Positions 12,501-24,722 of a DNA stretch of 64,000 bases are shown here, piece by piece. Positions within the stretch are counted from its first letter, which is position 1. Every line of letters starts with the position of its first letter. The notes beneath the pieces are model-generated. The model did not search any database, had not been told where the DNA came from, and saw nothing but the letters and a program-made list of their open reading frames with translations. Both the position numbers and the translations under genes were made by a program. The DNA is from Hyperoplus lanceolatus (Eukaryota > Chordata > Actinopteri > Uranoscopiformes > Ammodytidae). The stretch spans positions 6,595,501-6,659,500 of the forward strand of contig CM049418.1 in the NCBI GenBank assembly GCA_026929865.2. Direction: 5' to 3'.

Positions 12501-15500
12501 ACTGGGGGAGAGCAGCAGAGGAACTATGAATGTATTCATTCTCTCTCTTTCTGTCTCCTCGCATTCACAGCCAGTCATTGCTTGTAACCCCTACTCCCGT
12601 TTGAAAAGTACCATGTGTCAGAAATATGGATTCAACTGCCAGTCGGCTATATTTTGTGCCTATATATTTTTATTTTTTCTCAAACTGTCCACCAAAAGTA
12701 TTATTGTTTCCCTCAAATGTACTGGATGGGGAAGTCTACGGAAAAACACCAGGCAATTGTGATTGATGAATGATAAAGTCTTGAAGGCGGACTGACCTGT
12801 CCCGACTATTTGGCGTCGGGAGAACTTTGGAATACATTATGGAGATTAAAAAGCAGGACTAATTTACTATAAGATCATTTGACGGCTAAATGACTAAATA
12901 AATGTGCAACAAGAACATATTCTTTATTTTTTTGAAGGAGCAGCTGTCACATAAGCAGTGGCAGACCAGACTCTCAAAATCAACCCAAAGAAACCCTAGG
13001 GCTGGGGTGAACAGGAATCGATAGCAATGTTCTCGCTTTCAGCCAACGTAGCTCAACGTCCTGCCCTGGAGGAAACTGTGTATACGTTTGAGAGATTAAA
13101 AGTATAAATATTATCCAGCCTCTTTTCTCCATCTTTAAATTTCAATATTGAGTCACAGGTTCATTTACAAGTGGTCACTACAGAAAGAGTTTTTTTTTTT
13201 TATGAATGGCAGCTGAAGAGTAGCATATATCAACATGTGGGAAAAAGGAGCAGTGCATTTAGATTATAGATAGTTGTGTCTGTTTGCTCTGAAGGCATAA
13301 CACTGACGCATGACTCCGTTTGCTGCTGCAGATGTCCTGCCATCGCTGCCGGCGCGGTAAATTGCACACTTGAAATTCACTCACTTATTCATGTTGTTGT
13401 AATGTGTCAGTTGAGGAAAAGCAGTTTTTTATAATACTAATAAATCGTATATTTTTCTCTTTGTTGCAATGTCCACTTTCTTCCAGTTTAAACATGGAAC
13501 TTCACAAAAATATGGTCCGTCCTTAGCGGTGTTCAATTTTCACAACAAAAAGTGCAACTTAAATTGTTTCTAAACACCAGGTACAATCAGGTCCACCCTT
13601 TAGGAAAATCCAACATGAACACTTTCAATTCACACGTTTTTCAAATACAAATTGTCAGCGCACCAAATCCTGCAATTTTGATTGAAATTGCTTTCGCACC
13701 GGATTGCCAATTACTACAAGTGTGTGATTACAGTGCTGGTTTTCCCCAAAAATGACCGTCCCCTGGATGTGCTGTCACTCTCTGGCACATTTAATTAAAC
13801 CATTCAGTGTGAGTGTAATGCTTGCCTCTCAACTAATCATCACACAATCACACAAACAGAGAGAGTCTCTTTTTCAATTGTCTGTGTGCCTTTTTATTGG
13901 AAGGCTAAACCCCTACTGTGGTTAAATATGTTATGTTGCTGATATTCTGTATATCTTTTGATTAAAAAATAAATATATGGACACTTCATCTTTCCCAATA
14001 TTATGTGTATTTTATGACATGACAAGACTCAATTGCTGTAATTATTTTGACATTTTGCCAAAAGAACAATTTGTTTTATTCTTTTGGTTAAAATGATTAA
14101 AATATGCTGCGTTAATGTTTGAACTTGAACTTAGAAGTCGACACAACTCCGTCCCAAAACGAGGCTGCCGGAACTCAAAATGTCCCGGATCTCTTTAATG
14201 GCTTAAGTGTACGGAGGGGAAAACAAATTAGAGATTAAATTGTCTGTCTTTGTGCTAACAGCTGAAAAACAGTGGGAAGAAGACAAACATCAATTATCTG
14301 TGGCAGGAGAGCACAGTGGTAAAAATCCAATAAAAGGGTTGTGAAAGCTTAACACAAATTTGCTTCCCACTTTCTTCCCCGCTCCTTTCTGTTGTATCAC
14401 CTTTGTTCTCCGATCATTACATTGACCATTAGGAAAAAAATACAACTGTTTATTATAATCTTTGTTGAAAATCAAACAATAACTGTAGAAAAACAAGTTT
14501 TAGACATTCTTATATATGACTGCAGTGATCTGAAGACCTTCAAGTTTTTGAAAACAACTTCTGACTCAGTGTTCAACTAGTCCGCGTTTAATAGCCACTG
14601 CAAACAACAAAATCCTGTCATCGTCCACTGTTTATTTCTAAGCCTCAGGCCATTTGCCCAGAACACTTAATTCATCACTGTAAAAGCTGTTGTTTGAATC
14701 TGGGTGTGGTCCAGAAAACACAATTGAAAAATGTACCACTACTACTACCTTTGCATCAGGCAAAACTGGTGCAGTCCACTACCAGTCCAATCAGATGTGA
14801 AAGCCATCAGGTCCCACACTGGACTACATGATGTCATTGGTTAAATTTGCTAAATGGTTAAATAAATGTTGAGTCATTATGCAGAGGCAGCAGCAATCCA
14901 CCGTGTGAGAGGGATGTTGTAGTCTGCAGTCCAGACAGGATCGGCTCTGGCTATTTGCAGTAAAAGTAACAACATTAAAGGGCTGACTGACCAGCGCCTA
15001 TACACATAAAAGGTCAGTTTTACTCATCGTTCGGAGCACTTAGACTGTGAAAACAGTTGTGCAGTGCTTTATAAAAACAACCCATGATGATGTAACCTAG
15101 GAAAAGCCTGCATCGCCACATTCGCCAACTTGATAATAAGTCTCTCTTTGAACATTGTAACAGCTACAGCTACCCTAGAAGGAGAGTTCAAGTCTAAATG
15201 AATGGCGGTTAACACAGAAATGTATATTTTGATGCATGATCTACAGTGCTGGTGTGTATTGGACATGTATTGGAAGCCCCTTCAAACACACTTGATTACA
15301 CTGATATTTCCCAGCTTTGAGGGAAAAGAAATAAGTAATCAGCTTCACTTTGACCGAATGGCCTCTGCCAAATCCCCTTTTTCTCTGTGGAGGGAAATGA
15401 TCTATGGCACGTTGATTGCCATACATTCTATTGATATCCATCATCCTTGTTTCCATTTTTCTCTCCGCTGAGCTAAATATGTTGCCGTCTGGCAAATGTC

Positions 15501-16399
15501 ATGACTAATCTGTCCGGTGTGCAGCGGTCACAAAAGTGCGGTGGTGTGACCTTTCCTCGTACTTGTGAGGGGCACTTTTTACAGAGGATTTGCACAGGAA
15601 TTTAGCCACCCCTTCTTTCATGTTTTCCAATTTTTTCAGGATGGCTGGAAAAAAGGCTTTCATTCAAAATATGCATTCAAATATAATCACTTATTTGATT
15701 GGCAACTTCGGCCTCTGGTTGACTAATACATCAGCGAGAACTGTAATGTAACCCAGGACCATGTAGAGTGAAAAAACCGGCTAACATACACAAAAAGCAA
15801 AGCCACCGCACACAAATAAATCACAATATGCTAATTTAAACAGATAAATTACAAGTACAGACTGTTTGCCAACATGTGCACAGACACAGACATACATTTT
15901 CTAGGTTTATTATCCGTCTTCTCAGTTTTAAATGTAATGTCATTACATAAAGAAACAGATGTAATGTATTTCGCAAATACACAAGAATGTATGCTACACT
16001 ATTGTACTTACAGAAGCAGTTTTTCTTGGTATGATCAGACCTTTGCACATTGCTACCCCGTCTGTTGTTTTAAACTTTGCTTTAGCAGCGCAAAAGACCC
16101 TGCACCCTGGGAAGACTTTTAAAATCTTGAGTAAGGAGATGATTTCAAAATGTTTGCATTGCATGTTTAAATGAATGTATATTCTGTGTCACACATTGTA
16201 CTTGTTTCATCTACAGAGGTAAAAGCAGCCTTCTGGGTTAGTTCACAGTCTGCATGAAATGGAACATCAGTTTTGATTCAAAACAAGAACCGAAAAATCC
16301 TAATTGAAGTTCAGAATATAGCTGATTCACATGAGAAGCTAGGATTAGCATTCATTTGTTCATCCCACTTACTGTACATTTTCTATCATGAATATTGGC
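9516..16399. other. Long AT-rich noncoding stretch, no gene supported
   Basis: About 6.9 kb with only chance-length open frames; the longest is 9648-10016, with no recognisable product. Minor features are a short tandem of GTTTAAGT units near 11905-11927 and a T-run at 13191-13201. No transposon ends, RNA genes or promoter-like CpG islands were identified. Confidence 0.55.
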
Positions 16400-16660
16400 A
16401 AACATGCTGGAGTGGAAACACGGCGCACTGTTTTTGCGACTAATGTGCCAAATTAGTGTTTGAAATCATTGCGCGGCGCATTGTAAAGTCAGGATAAAAT
16501 GCCCCTAATAAACCACCTCTGAGGAAAGGCACACTTGCATTTTCGCAGGTTATAAAATATTCAATGCAAAATAATGAGCTGTTTCACTATGAAACAAGAG
16601 CTATTGGTGAAATTGTGCATCTGCCAGACTGGGGGAAATACTCAGCTAGATGTTATGTAA
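16400..16660. repeat. Possible relic of a GC-ended miniature element, or complex noncoding block
   Basis: Contains CGGCGCACTG near 16421 and GCGCGGCGCA near 16472, with phrases like TGCCAAATTAGTGTTTGAAA between them. This recalls fish miniature elements built of 'gcgcaatgcgc / caaattagcg' words. No clean terminal inverted repeats or target duplications could be delimited. A conserved noncoding element is the alternative. Confidence 0.25.
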
Positions 16661-18662
16661 ATGAAGGTGCTGCATGAATAAGAAAAAAGGCAAAAACATG
16701 TGACATACTGTACTATATGAAATGAGGTGGATTCCAGGATGGTGTCTTATAAAATTGTTTCAGAAATGGAGCAGAATTACTTTTCATGTGAGGAGATATT
16801 TGCTCATGCAGACACTTCACACTGCTTTCATCTGTTCTGCTTTTGATCATTGTTTAAGCCATTTATCAATCTGAAATGCCAAACACGCAAGATTTTGCTG
16901 CTTTTGTCTGTTTTTAATTGTTGCAGATTAAATATTATGAGGCTTTCGCCTATTAATACAAATTGTAGTGATTAGCATTTGTAGTATAATTAATGCTTAG
17001 TTCATCATGATTTCAACACGTGGTATTTAACCAAACACATGTGTATTGGTTTGACTAGTCAGACATGATCAGTCATAACTCAAGGATCATGATAATTGAA
17101 TGTACCTTACCTGTTGCATTAATTCATGTATTGTTCCTGTGTTAAATCATGCAAGAGATACCATTAATCCCAGTTAATTACTGATAGTTCATGAAGTACA
17201 AGGAAGTCATGCATTTTCATGTTAATGTACAATTAATATAGTGTTACCAGCGAGGAAGATAATGATTTGGTGTGTCTAGACTAGACCAGACACTGTATAT
17301 AAAAGAAGTCTAGACTGACTGGACTCAAATTCTACTGCTTATCTCTTTCTCAAACTCCATTTTAATTGGATGTTTTTAACATAGTTGACCTCAGTAATTA
17401 TATAACGAAAATGTGTGGAGGTAATATTTCTGATTCAGAGACACTGAGTGTCTGAATGGAAAAGCACTAAGTGGGAGAAGTGCATACACTACCTGCCTTT
17501 GAATGACTGAAAATCAGATACGGTAATGATTTTGAGCAACTTGTCTTTTAAGAACGCCTTCGGAGGAAAACTTAAACCAAAAAACTAAAATCACATCTTA
17601 GGGTGCCGTATGCGATTCTAAAAAGCAGGCATGCATAATAAATGGATTTTATTCAAACAGTTCTCCCTGCGGATTATGTAACTCACCCTGAGCATAGCAA
17701 AGGGCAAATATATGAAAAAGATGATTACAATTACAAAAAGAATGCAAAATAAATTAATTTAAGTGAAATGGCAGACAAACTGATACATGACTGAATCTTT
17801 TTCTGAACATGTTCAAAAGCAGCTCTCACCCACAACTTTGATTAAGTTGCACTTGTGTGCCAGTCTGTAAAGGCCCTTCCATGCATCATCCACATCACTT
17901 CATTTGTAATTCTGCAGCTACAGTTTGTTCTGTGAGCCCTTTGCATACTTTGTGACCAATTCAGTGTCAGATTGCAGCAGGTCTGAGATCATAACACAAA
18001 GATATGTTGACTCACCGTTTGTGTGATGAAAGGGTATAAATGAAAAATTAAACAAGGGAAAGTTCAGCAGTATGCCACTGCTTGCTTCTGATGTCATGCT
18101 TTGGGGTTGAAGGAGATCTTAACTCTGCTCTTGAAGCAAAGTTTACAGTGCATATTGTTACCGCTTTTTCCTCATAATGCATTATGGGTGACGTGGTTCA
18201 TTTTGCTGTACAGTTTTACAGGAAGGTTTAGCATGTATATGGAGACTTTGGATACATGGTAAATGGGTTGCACTGCTCTTTCCTTACTTAAACAAAAATA
18301 AGCCTTGCACAATGTCGGCCATAAATCTATTCATACACACCAACCCTGATTTCCAGTAATAATATTTATATACTTGCAATTTTTTTCCCCGAGTACAGTA
18401 CAGTGTAAATAGAAATATAATAGCTGCCTGGATTATGTTTGTTTTTTTGACTGAAGAAAGTTGTTTATTTTTGTGGTGGGTGGTGGACATTTACCACTTC
18501 ATTACAACTGTACAATTGATCATACATCTGTGTAACAGCTCTGCCATACATTCTACCATTGTGAAGATTGTCATGTTTTTGTTTTGTTTAGATGGTCTGA
18601 ATTCAATTAAAACCACTGTCTTAATAATTACATCAGATACAGTAAATCATCACTAAGAGTTA
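16661..18662. other. Noncoding stretch, no gene supported
   Basis: AT-rich, with many short palindromic words between 17.0 and 17.25 kb and a perfect 12-bp palindrome ATAATGCATTAT near 18174. No coding evidence and no delimited repeat. Confidence 0.5.
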
Positions 18663-18666
18663 TTAA

Positions 18667-18788
18667 AGGTGTAGTTAACAATTCTGGACTTCCCTTGTTC
18701 CAGGTAGCTGATCGTGAGGAGATATTCCCTGATTTTGACAGAAAGTGATTTTGACAACAAGCCTTCTCCAGAATCGCTGACTCCACCT
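18667..18788. mobile_element. TTAA-flanked miniature inverted-repeat transposon, short copy
   Basis: The 122-bp element is flanked by TTAA at 18663-18666 and 18789-18792. The left end reads AGGTGTAGTTAACAATTCTG and the right end, on the other strand, AGGTGGAGTCAGCGATTCTG, so the ends are imperfect inverted repeats. It shares the internal phrase GATCGTGAGGAGATATTC(A/C)C with the longer copy at 23443-23770, which shows they are one family with an internal deletion here. TTAA duplications fit Kolobok- or piggyBac-type transposition in trans. It has no coding capacity. Confidence 0.8.
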
Positions 18789-18997
18789 TTAATGCACCGA
18801 ATGACCACATGTTTAAGACACACACGTGCAAGTTTGGAAACAAAGTTTCCCCGAGACTGAGAATATGTATCTGCCTGTCTACATGGTAAATGGGGCCACT
18901 TTTTTAAAACCCATTCCTCCATTAGCAGCACCAGCACCTCTCACTCCCCTAGTTTCCACACACACACCAAAGGCCATGGAGCTGCCATGTAAGACCA

Positions 18998-19070
18998 CGG
19001 CCAATTTCGAGGTTCAGTGTTTCGCTCAAGGGCACACTGACATGTGGCAATGCAGCAGGAGCCAAGGACA
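18998..19070 (+). repeat. Fragment of a dispersed fish repeat ('gttcagtgt-cttgctcaaggg')
   Basis: GAGGTTCAGTGTTTCGCTCA, AGGGCACACTGACATGTGGC and AATGCAGCAGGAGCC occur in order. I recall the same phrase order from a repeat scattered through fish genomes. The ends are not defined. A related phrase occurs near 57745. Confidence 0.35.
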
Positions 19071-22000
19071 ACAACACACTCCACCCGTCAATCAATCCTT
19101 TCTTGATTCATTCATTCATTGAATTCACTTTAAAAAACACAATGGCCAAAGTGAAATGATTTGTTTCCAATGTCCTTATCCATACAACACTGTCGAACAG
19201 CAACACGTTTTCTAAAGCAGCTTCTTTGGGTTCTGGCTCTAAATTCTTTTGGAAACTAAAACAGCAGATTACGCCATAATGAAGGTAATGATTATTAATT
19301 AATAGTATTATTATGTTTCTATGTATTGCAAAGCATCCCTAAAGAATAAACGCCAATTCAAACAAAATGACTAGTATCCAGGCCTGCTATATAGAAATAA
19401 ATCTAAATATGCATTGACAAGGTGTACAGACAAAATGAATGTACACAAAAGAGACTGGAAAAAGGTGCGAGAGGGAAAAGTGGAAATGCATTGCAGCTTT
19501 GACAAAGGCAAATAATGTCTAGAATCTGGTGATCAACATTTTACCCAATTTTCACCCTGAAAGTCATAATGCCATTATTATTTTTGACCTCCTTTTTTTT
19601 ATGTCGACAAGGCATCCTAGTTGAAATCTAACCCCATTTAAAACCACCTCACTTTCTCAGCTGTGAGACATTTCTGAAAGGAAAATATTTTGGTCTGGCG
19701 TGTTATTTGTCAACATTCAGGTGAGAGGAAATTGTAGAATAATTGTAATTGCTATTTTCGTCAAAGGGTAGCGTGAAATAATGGGTGCCGAGAAGCTGAC
19801 TGGCTCAAAAGGTACACAGTAACCACATGTGGGGAAAATGAAAATGCCATGCTAAATGGGCAGTTGAATAGAGAATTATAATAAGCCACCAACAAACACC
19901 AATATCTACTGTGATGATTACACAGTTCCTTCTCTACAAAGAGAATACAAACTAAATTACTTTGAGCAAAAAAGATCTTACAGGAGTGAAAAAAGGGTTT
20001 GATTGTGGAAACAAAAGGAAATTGATATACATATTTGCTACTACTTTCTGACACCCAGCCACAAATAAAACATTAAGTCGCCATATTGAACATTTGCCTG
20101 ACAGATTATTAAATCAACATGATTAACCCTGTCAGAAGTGTTCTTCTTCCCCCTCAAACATAGAAATGAGGCCACATTTTCTAAAAGGCTGCCCGCTTGG
20201 TTGCATATTCTGCATGTCCATTACATTTTGTATGAGACTGTGAACAAGGAAGACGCATGGGTGAGGATTTTGAGATTTGGGGGAATGCGTTTCTTTGCTT
20301 TAATGCCGGGATTAGATGACCAAGATATATACCTCTCTCATGTCTGTATGTTAAACAAGCAAACAATGCCAAAGCCAACGGTGGCTTATCTTGAAATACA
20401 GCATAGAGACTGTGTAGTGCATTTCCCAAAATGTTCAGCTATGCCTTAAAAATGTCTTGGCTGTAAAAGGCAATGACCAATACATTCTGCAGCTGTAAAC
20501 CCTAGAAATAAAATATTATGGAGTCAACATGATTACCTGGGCATTAACTATAGATACAGTAGGATCACTTCAATTCCTTAAAATAAATCTTTAATATCAT
20601 GAATTTGCCAAATGAATGCTAAACCTAGTTGAAAATAAGTTTATTTTATCTTTAAGGGGTTAAAAAACTTCCCTGACATTGATTTATGTGCCCTGCCTTA
20701 CTCTGTCAATTTAGTACAGACACCAGACATTTATTGGTCAGATACAATCTAGTAAATCACTTAAAACAATGCATTTTCATTGCAGGGTCCAATAAATGTC
20801 CAACAATATTAAGAAATGCTATGTTTTCATAATATCATATTGGAGCTTGTTCTGGTTATGATGGATTTAACAACTGTTTACAGGCACAGTTGAAAACCAG
20901 CCAATACCCGCCACTGAGCCAAAACAAAGGCCGTTAAATAACCCCCGTCTCTTGAGCAACATTAAATATTGGTTCTGCCTTTCCTCTTTTTGTGATGCCC
21001 TATTGGTCCCAACAGAGAGATAGATGAATCAGCATCTCATTCAATATGGACCAAGGTTAATACTCACTGCAGGAAAGGTATTCTAGATGTTATGTGTGGA
21101 ATGTGTTGGGGCCACAAACAAATATCTCAGATATAAACATAAGCAAAAGTCTGAGAACTATCCAGTGTTGTGATCTTTGAAGTTGACTTTTGCATATTAG
21201 GTTCGCGGGCCAGGTCTTGTGAGTGGACAGCTGGTCCATAAAAGTTGGCCAAAACTTTTTCATGCCAAGCGGTTTTTTTTGTATTTATAATTTTTTTGAC
21301 ACTGCTTCAAATAAGAGCCAAAACACAAATCTTATTACTACGACCAACATACGGAGAGAGCAAAATCCAAACAGCGAATTATCATGAAATGAAATCTGCC
21401 AAATAGTAGTTTTGTTTTGTCTCAAGCAGCTTTTCCTCATTAATTTAGTGGCACCTGCTGTGAAATAATCTTGGGCATCTCAGAGGCAAATATCAAATTC
21501 GAAATTGTATGCAACCAAAGCCTCGTTTGGCTCCAACGTGAAAGAGTAAAAGTTGTGAGCACAAGACCTAAAGGAGTAGTGAAGAATCAACAATAACCTC
21601 CAGGAAATTCTGAGACTTTTTCATCTGCGAATGGGTTTAACAAGAAGACCATGTAGCGCTTGGTTTGTCTGGCAACACAAGTCTTGCAGGGAAGTAGTCA
21701 GAGGTTTTTTTAACAATTAATTTTTAATGGAGGTGCTGAGCTACGTCCAACTTACTTGGGTGTACACACACACACACACACAGAAAAATTGCCTCAAGAC
21801 AATTAATTTATTTGTAAATTACATTTAATTTGTCCCAGCTACTTTCAGCATTAACATTTCATTAACTTGTATATTTAAAAACTGTTCACATTATTAGCTG
21901 ACATTTTGTCAATAGAAAAAGGAGACCTAAGGTGAGGCAAGATGTTGGTATTCCTCTTTCCAATTAAAAAATGGACAATAATAATTTGCTGGAGTTCAGG

Positions 22001-22529
22001 CTCAAACAATAAAATCAGACAAACAAGAGAGAGAAGAATTTTAAATTTCCCTCAGGATCTCATCCAACTTTAATAACCATCAAATGCTACTTTGTTGCCC
22101 TGAGCTGAGACTCCCAGGTAGAGCTGTTCATCTGTGTGCTCAAACAACCTGAGATGTCAACACCTAATGACAATAACGTTGAATAATCATTTAGATATGC
22201 TCTGAACCCCTGCAGAAATGTACTTCCTAAACCTTAGATAATAGTGTTTGTAATTCTATCATTGTTTCTCTATCAACAGCAGCAGACAAATTCTAGACTA
22301 CAGTCGAGCAGACATGAATTAATAAACAAGCCTTAAGCTGTGGTTAAAAGTCTGTCTCCTGCTCTTCCAGACCATTGTAAAGATTAGATGCAATTTATCA
22401 TCACACAAAGATGCAATGTACAGAAAGTGTTTTGAAAGTGATATTTGGCTCATTGGATGAATTACTGTGATACTCAAAGCTGTCCAGCTTTTAGTTCATT
22501 TTTGGCCATTTTTCACCACTTTGGTTCAA
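19071..22529. other. Noncoding stretch, no gene supported
   Basis: AT-rich; chance open frames only (for example 20138-20449). A short CA microsatellite lies at 21764-21782. No other repeat ends were identified. Confidence 0.55.
21764..21782. repeat. (AC)n microsatellite
   Basis: About nine AC dinucleotides in an uninterrupted run. Confidence 0.9.
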
Positions 22530-22645
22530 CGAAAATCTCAATAACCTTGTGATGGACTGCCATGAAATTGGTACAGCCATGGTACCCAGGAGTTGAAGGG
22601 AAGTTGGTATCCTATTCCAACATGAAACTTTTAAAAATCAGAACA
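22530..22645 (+). repeat. Decayed dispersed fish repeat, copy 3
   Basis: AAAATCTCAATAACCTTGTG, ATGGACTGCCATGAAATTGG, TACAGCCATGGTACCCAGGA and GTTGAAGGGAAGTTGG match, in order, a repeat phrase I recall from many percomorph sequences ('tctcaacaactattggatggattgccatgaaatttggtac'). I believe it belongs to the same composite family as the copies near 3.0, 9.4 and 47.6 kb. Degenerate and noncoding. Confidence 0.5.
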
Positions 22646-23442
22646 AGTCAAATTCATGTTACTCTTTCCCAGTTAACTTTCACACCCTGTACCTTGATAA
22701 CAAAAAACTAAACTCCACCATTTTACATCATCAAATACTCGTATGGAAAAGTAATTGTATATAGAGTGTGCTCCATTCCCTTCATGTAATAAAAGGCAAT
22801 GGGGATGCAGTTTGGAGGACCAACAATCTAAATGGAATCTGGTAGTTCCCCCTTAAACGTTTTCCTCGCAGGCCTTACTCTCCATGGAGCGGCTGATACG
22901 GCTCAGACAGAATTGAGGATAAAGTTCAGCAATGAGGGAGAATTCTTTTTGTTATACTCTCTCAGTCGCAGTTGATGGCCATTCTCTCATACATGGTTGG
23001 CTGCCGTTTACTGGGGCGTATTGCCTCCAATGTCTAATACTATTCACCGATGACAAAGCTGGTATAGTTAATTTGACTCATCACTCACTTTGACTGACAG
23101 TATCGCGTCTGTCACATCTGAACCAAATACAGAATGGGTTTGGGATGATTAAGAGACAGGCAGAAATGTACGGCAAAAGCTAAAGGCAAAAGGTTCATGA
23201 ATCGGGGCGGGTCCCTCTCCTCCCTAGAGTTGTTAGGCTTGTCAGAATCATTCAGGGCTGACTGAACAGGACTACCAGGTTAAAGCCCAGGAGGACCCAG
23301 TGGACCAGAGCTCTCTGTATGAAGGGAATGAGTTAGCATTTTTCTCACTTGGAAAGTGAAATAAATGACTTGTAAGAGACACAAAACAACCACAAAGTGA
23401 TGCATAATAACCACAGGAGACATAATTACTATTTGGCATTAA

Positions 23443-23770
23443 AGGTGGAGTCAGCGATTCAGGAGAAAGCTTGTTGTCAAAATCACTTTTAGTCAAAATC
23501 AGTTAATATTTCCTCACCATCTGCTACCGTACTGTCTGTGCGCTGTAATAAAAAAATCCAGTGTTAATACACACCCTAGGCTCCGTAAACTTGTATGTAA
23601 ACAAACGGGGCTCTACGTAGCTAGTAACATATCAGTTTACAGAGCCTAGGCTGTGTATTTACTATGGATCTTTTTCACAGTACGAACAGGTAGTGGATCG
23701 TGAGGAGATATTCACCGATTTGCACAAACAGTTTTTTTGAGGACAAGAATTTGAATCGCTGACTCCACCT
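23443..23770. mobile_element. TTAA-flanked miniature inverted-repeat transposon, long copy
   Basis: The 328-bp element lies between TTAA at 23439-23442 and 23771-23774. Both termini begin AGGTGGAGTCAGCGATTC when read inward, an 18-bp perfect inverted repeat. A second inverted pair sits inside: CCTAGGCTCCGTAAACT at about 23575 faces AGTTTACAGAGCCTAGG at about 23634, so the transcript could fold as a nested hairpin. It is the longer relative of the element at 18667-18788. TTAA target duplication suggests Kolobok- or piggyBac-like mobilisation. No open frame of note. Confidence 0.88.
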
Positions 23771-23774
23771 TTAA

Positions 23775-24655
23775 TGTGTTCCACAAACAATGTTACCAGC
23801 AATAATGTACAGTTCATCGCTGCAGAAAACAAGGGCTTGAAATGTGATTCAATATTTTACTCATTACAAATGTGCCCCACTCTGACCCCCATACAACAGA
23901 TTTGAAGTTTGCCTCTGTTCTTGAAGTGGGAAAACATTGAATGCAAGGCTGCCTCCACTTTGCAAGGTAAGGTCACGTTCCCCTGATGTCAAAACGTGGA
24001 AGACATTCATTTGTTTTCTGAACTCTAACCCCCTCTATAATACATGCTTAACCTTTCCTCTTCTGGGGAAAAACATAAATCTATCAAAAAAGGGCTTCAC
24101 ATTAGACCATTTCATTTTTCTGTGTGTTCTAATGGACCCCATTTCAAACATAAATGTCACACTCACACAGAAGCACACACAAGCAAATCATAATCATCGA
24201 TTTGAAAGAAAAAAATCAAATCTGTTATGACATAGTCAATTTCTTCTGCTTTTTCTTTCACTTGGTGTGTCCGTCAAAAATGGAAACAGAGGCTGGGTTA
24301 TATCATTGTCCCCTGGTTAGCACTCTGCTCTAGCTCTGAGGCAATGATCCATGACACAAATGATTCATGAGAGCGTGACATGTAATGTTTTATATTGCTG
24401 CAATGAAACTTTTATAAATGTCACCCAAAAAGAAAGAGAGAGAAAAAAACGTCAGGATTTCCAGGCAGAGCAGTGCTATTTATAGATGTAGATACTAGAG
24501 TGAGGGCTGGGATTGGGTGAACCTGGGCAAATTATTGATAGGAGATTTTGCTGTAATACAAAAGAGCCGCTTTATGTAAAAAGGTATTTCCAAGTAGAAG
24601 GATATCAGGAGTCGCACGCAGGGTCAAACACCCAATGTCACACATGAGTTGTATC
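23775..24655. other. Noncoding stretch, no gene supported
   Basis: Chance open frame at 23937-24230; otherwise AT-rich sequence without repeats that I could delimit. Confidence 0.55.
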
Positions 24656-24722
24656 TAATTTAAATAATAAATTCAATTTGTAAAGCACTTTTCAATGTTA
24701 AAAAACAATCCCGAAGTGCCAA
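24656..24722 (+). repeat. Fragment of a retroelement-like repeat ('tttgtaaagcacttttca')
   Basis: AATTCAATTTGTAAAGCACT, TTTCAATGTTAAAAAACAAT and CCCGAAGTGCCAAGT resemble the '...tataaagcacttttca...caaagtgctttaca...' segment of a dispersed fish repeat. A better-preserved relative begins at about 32966. The fragment is short and its ends are uncertain. Confidence 0.35.
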
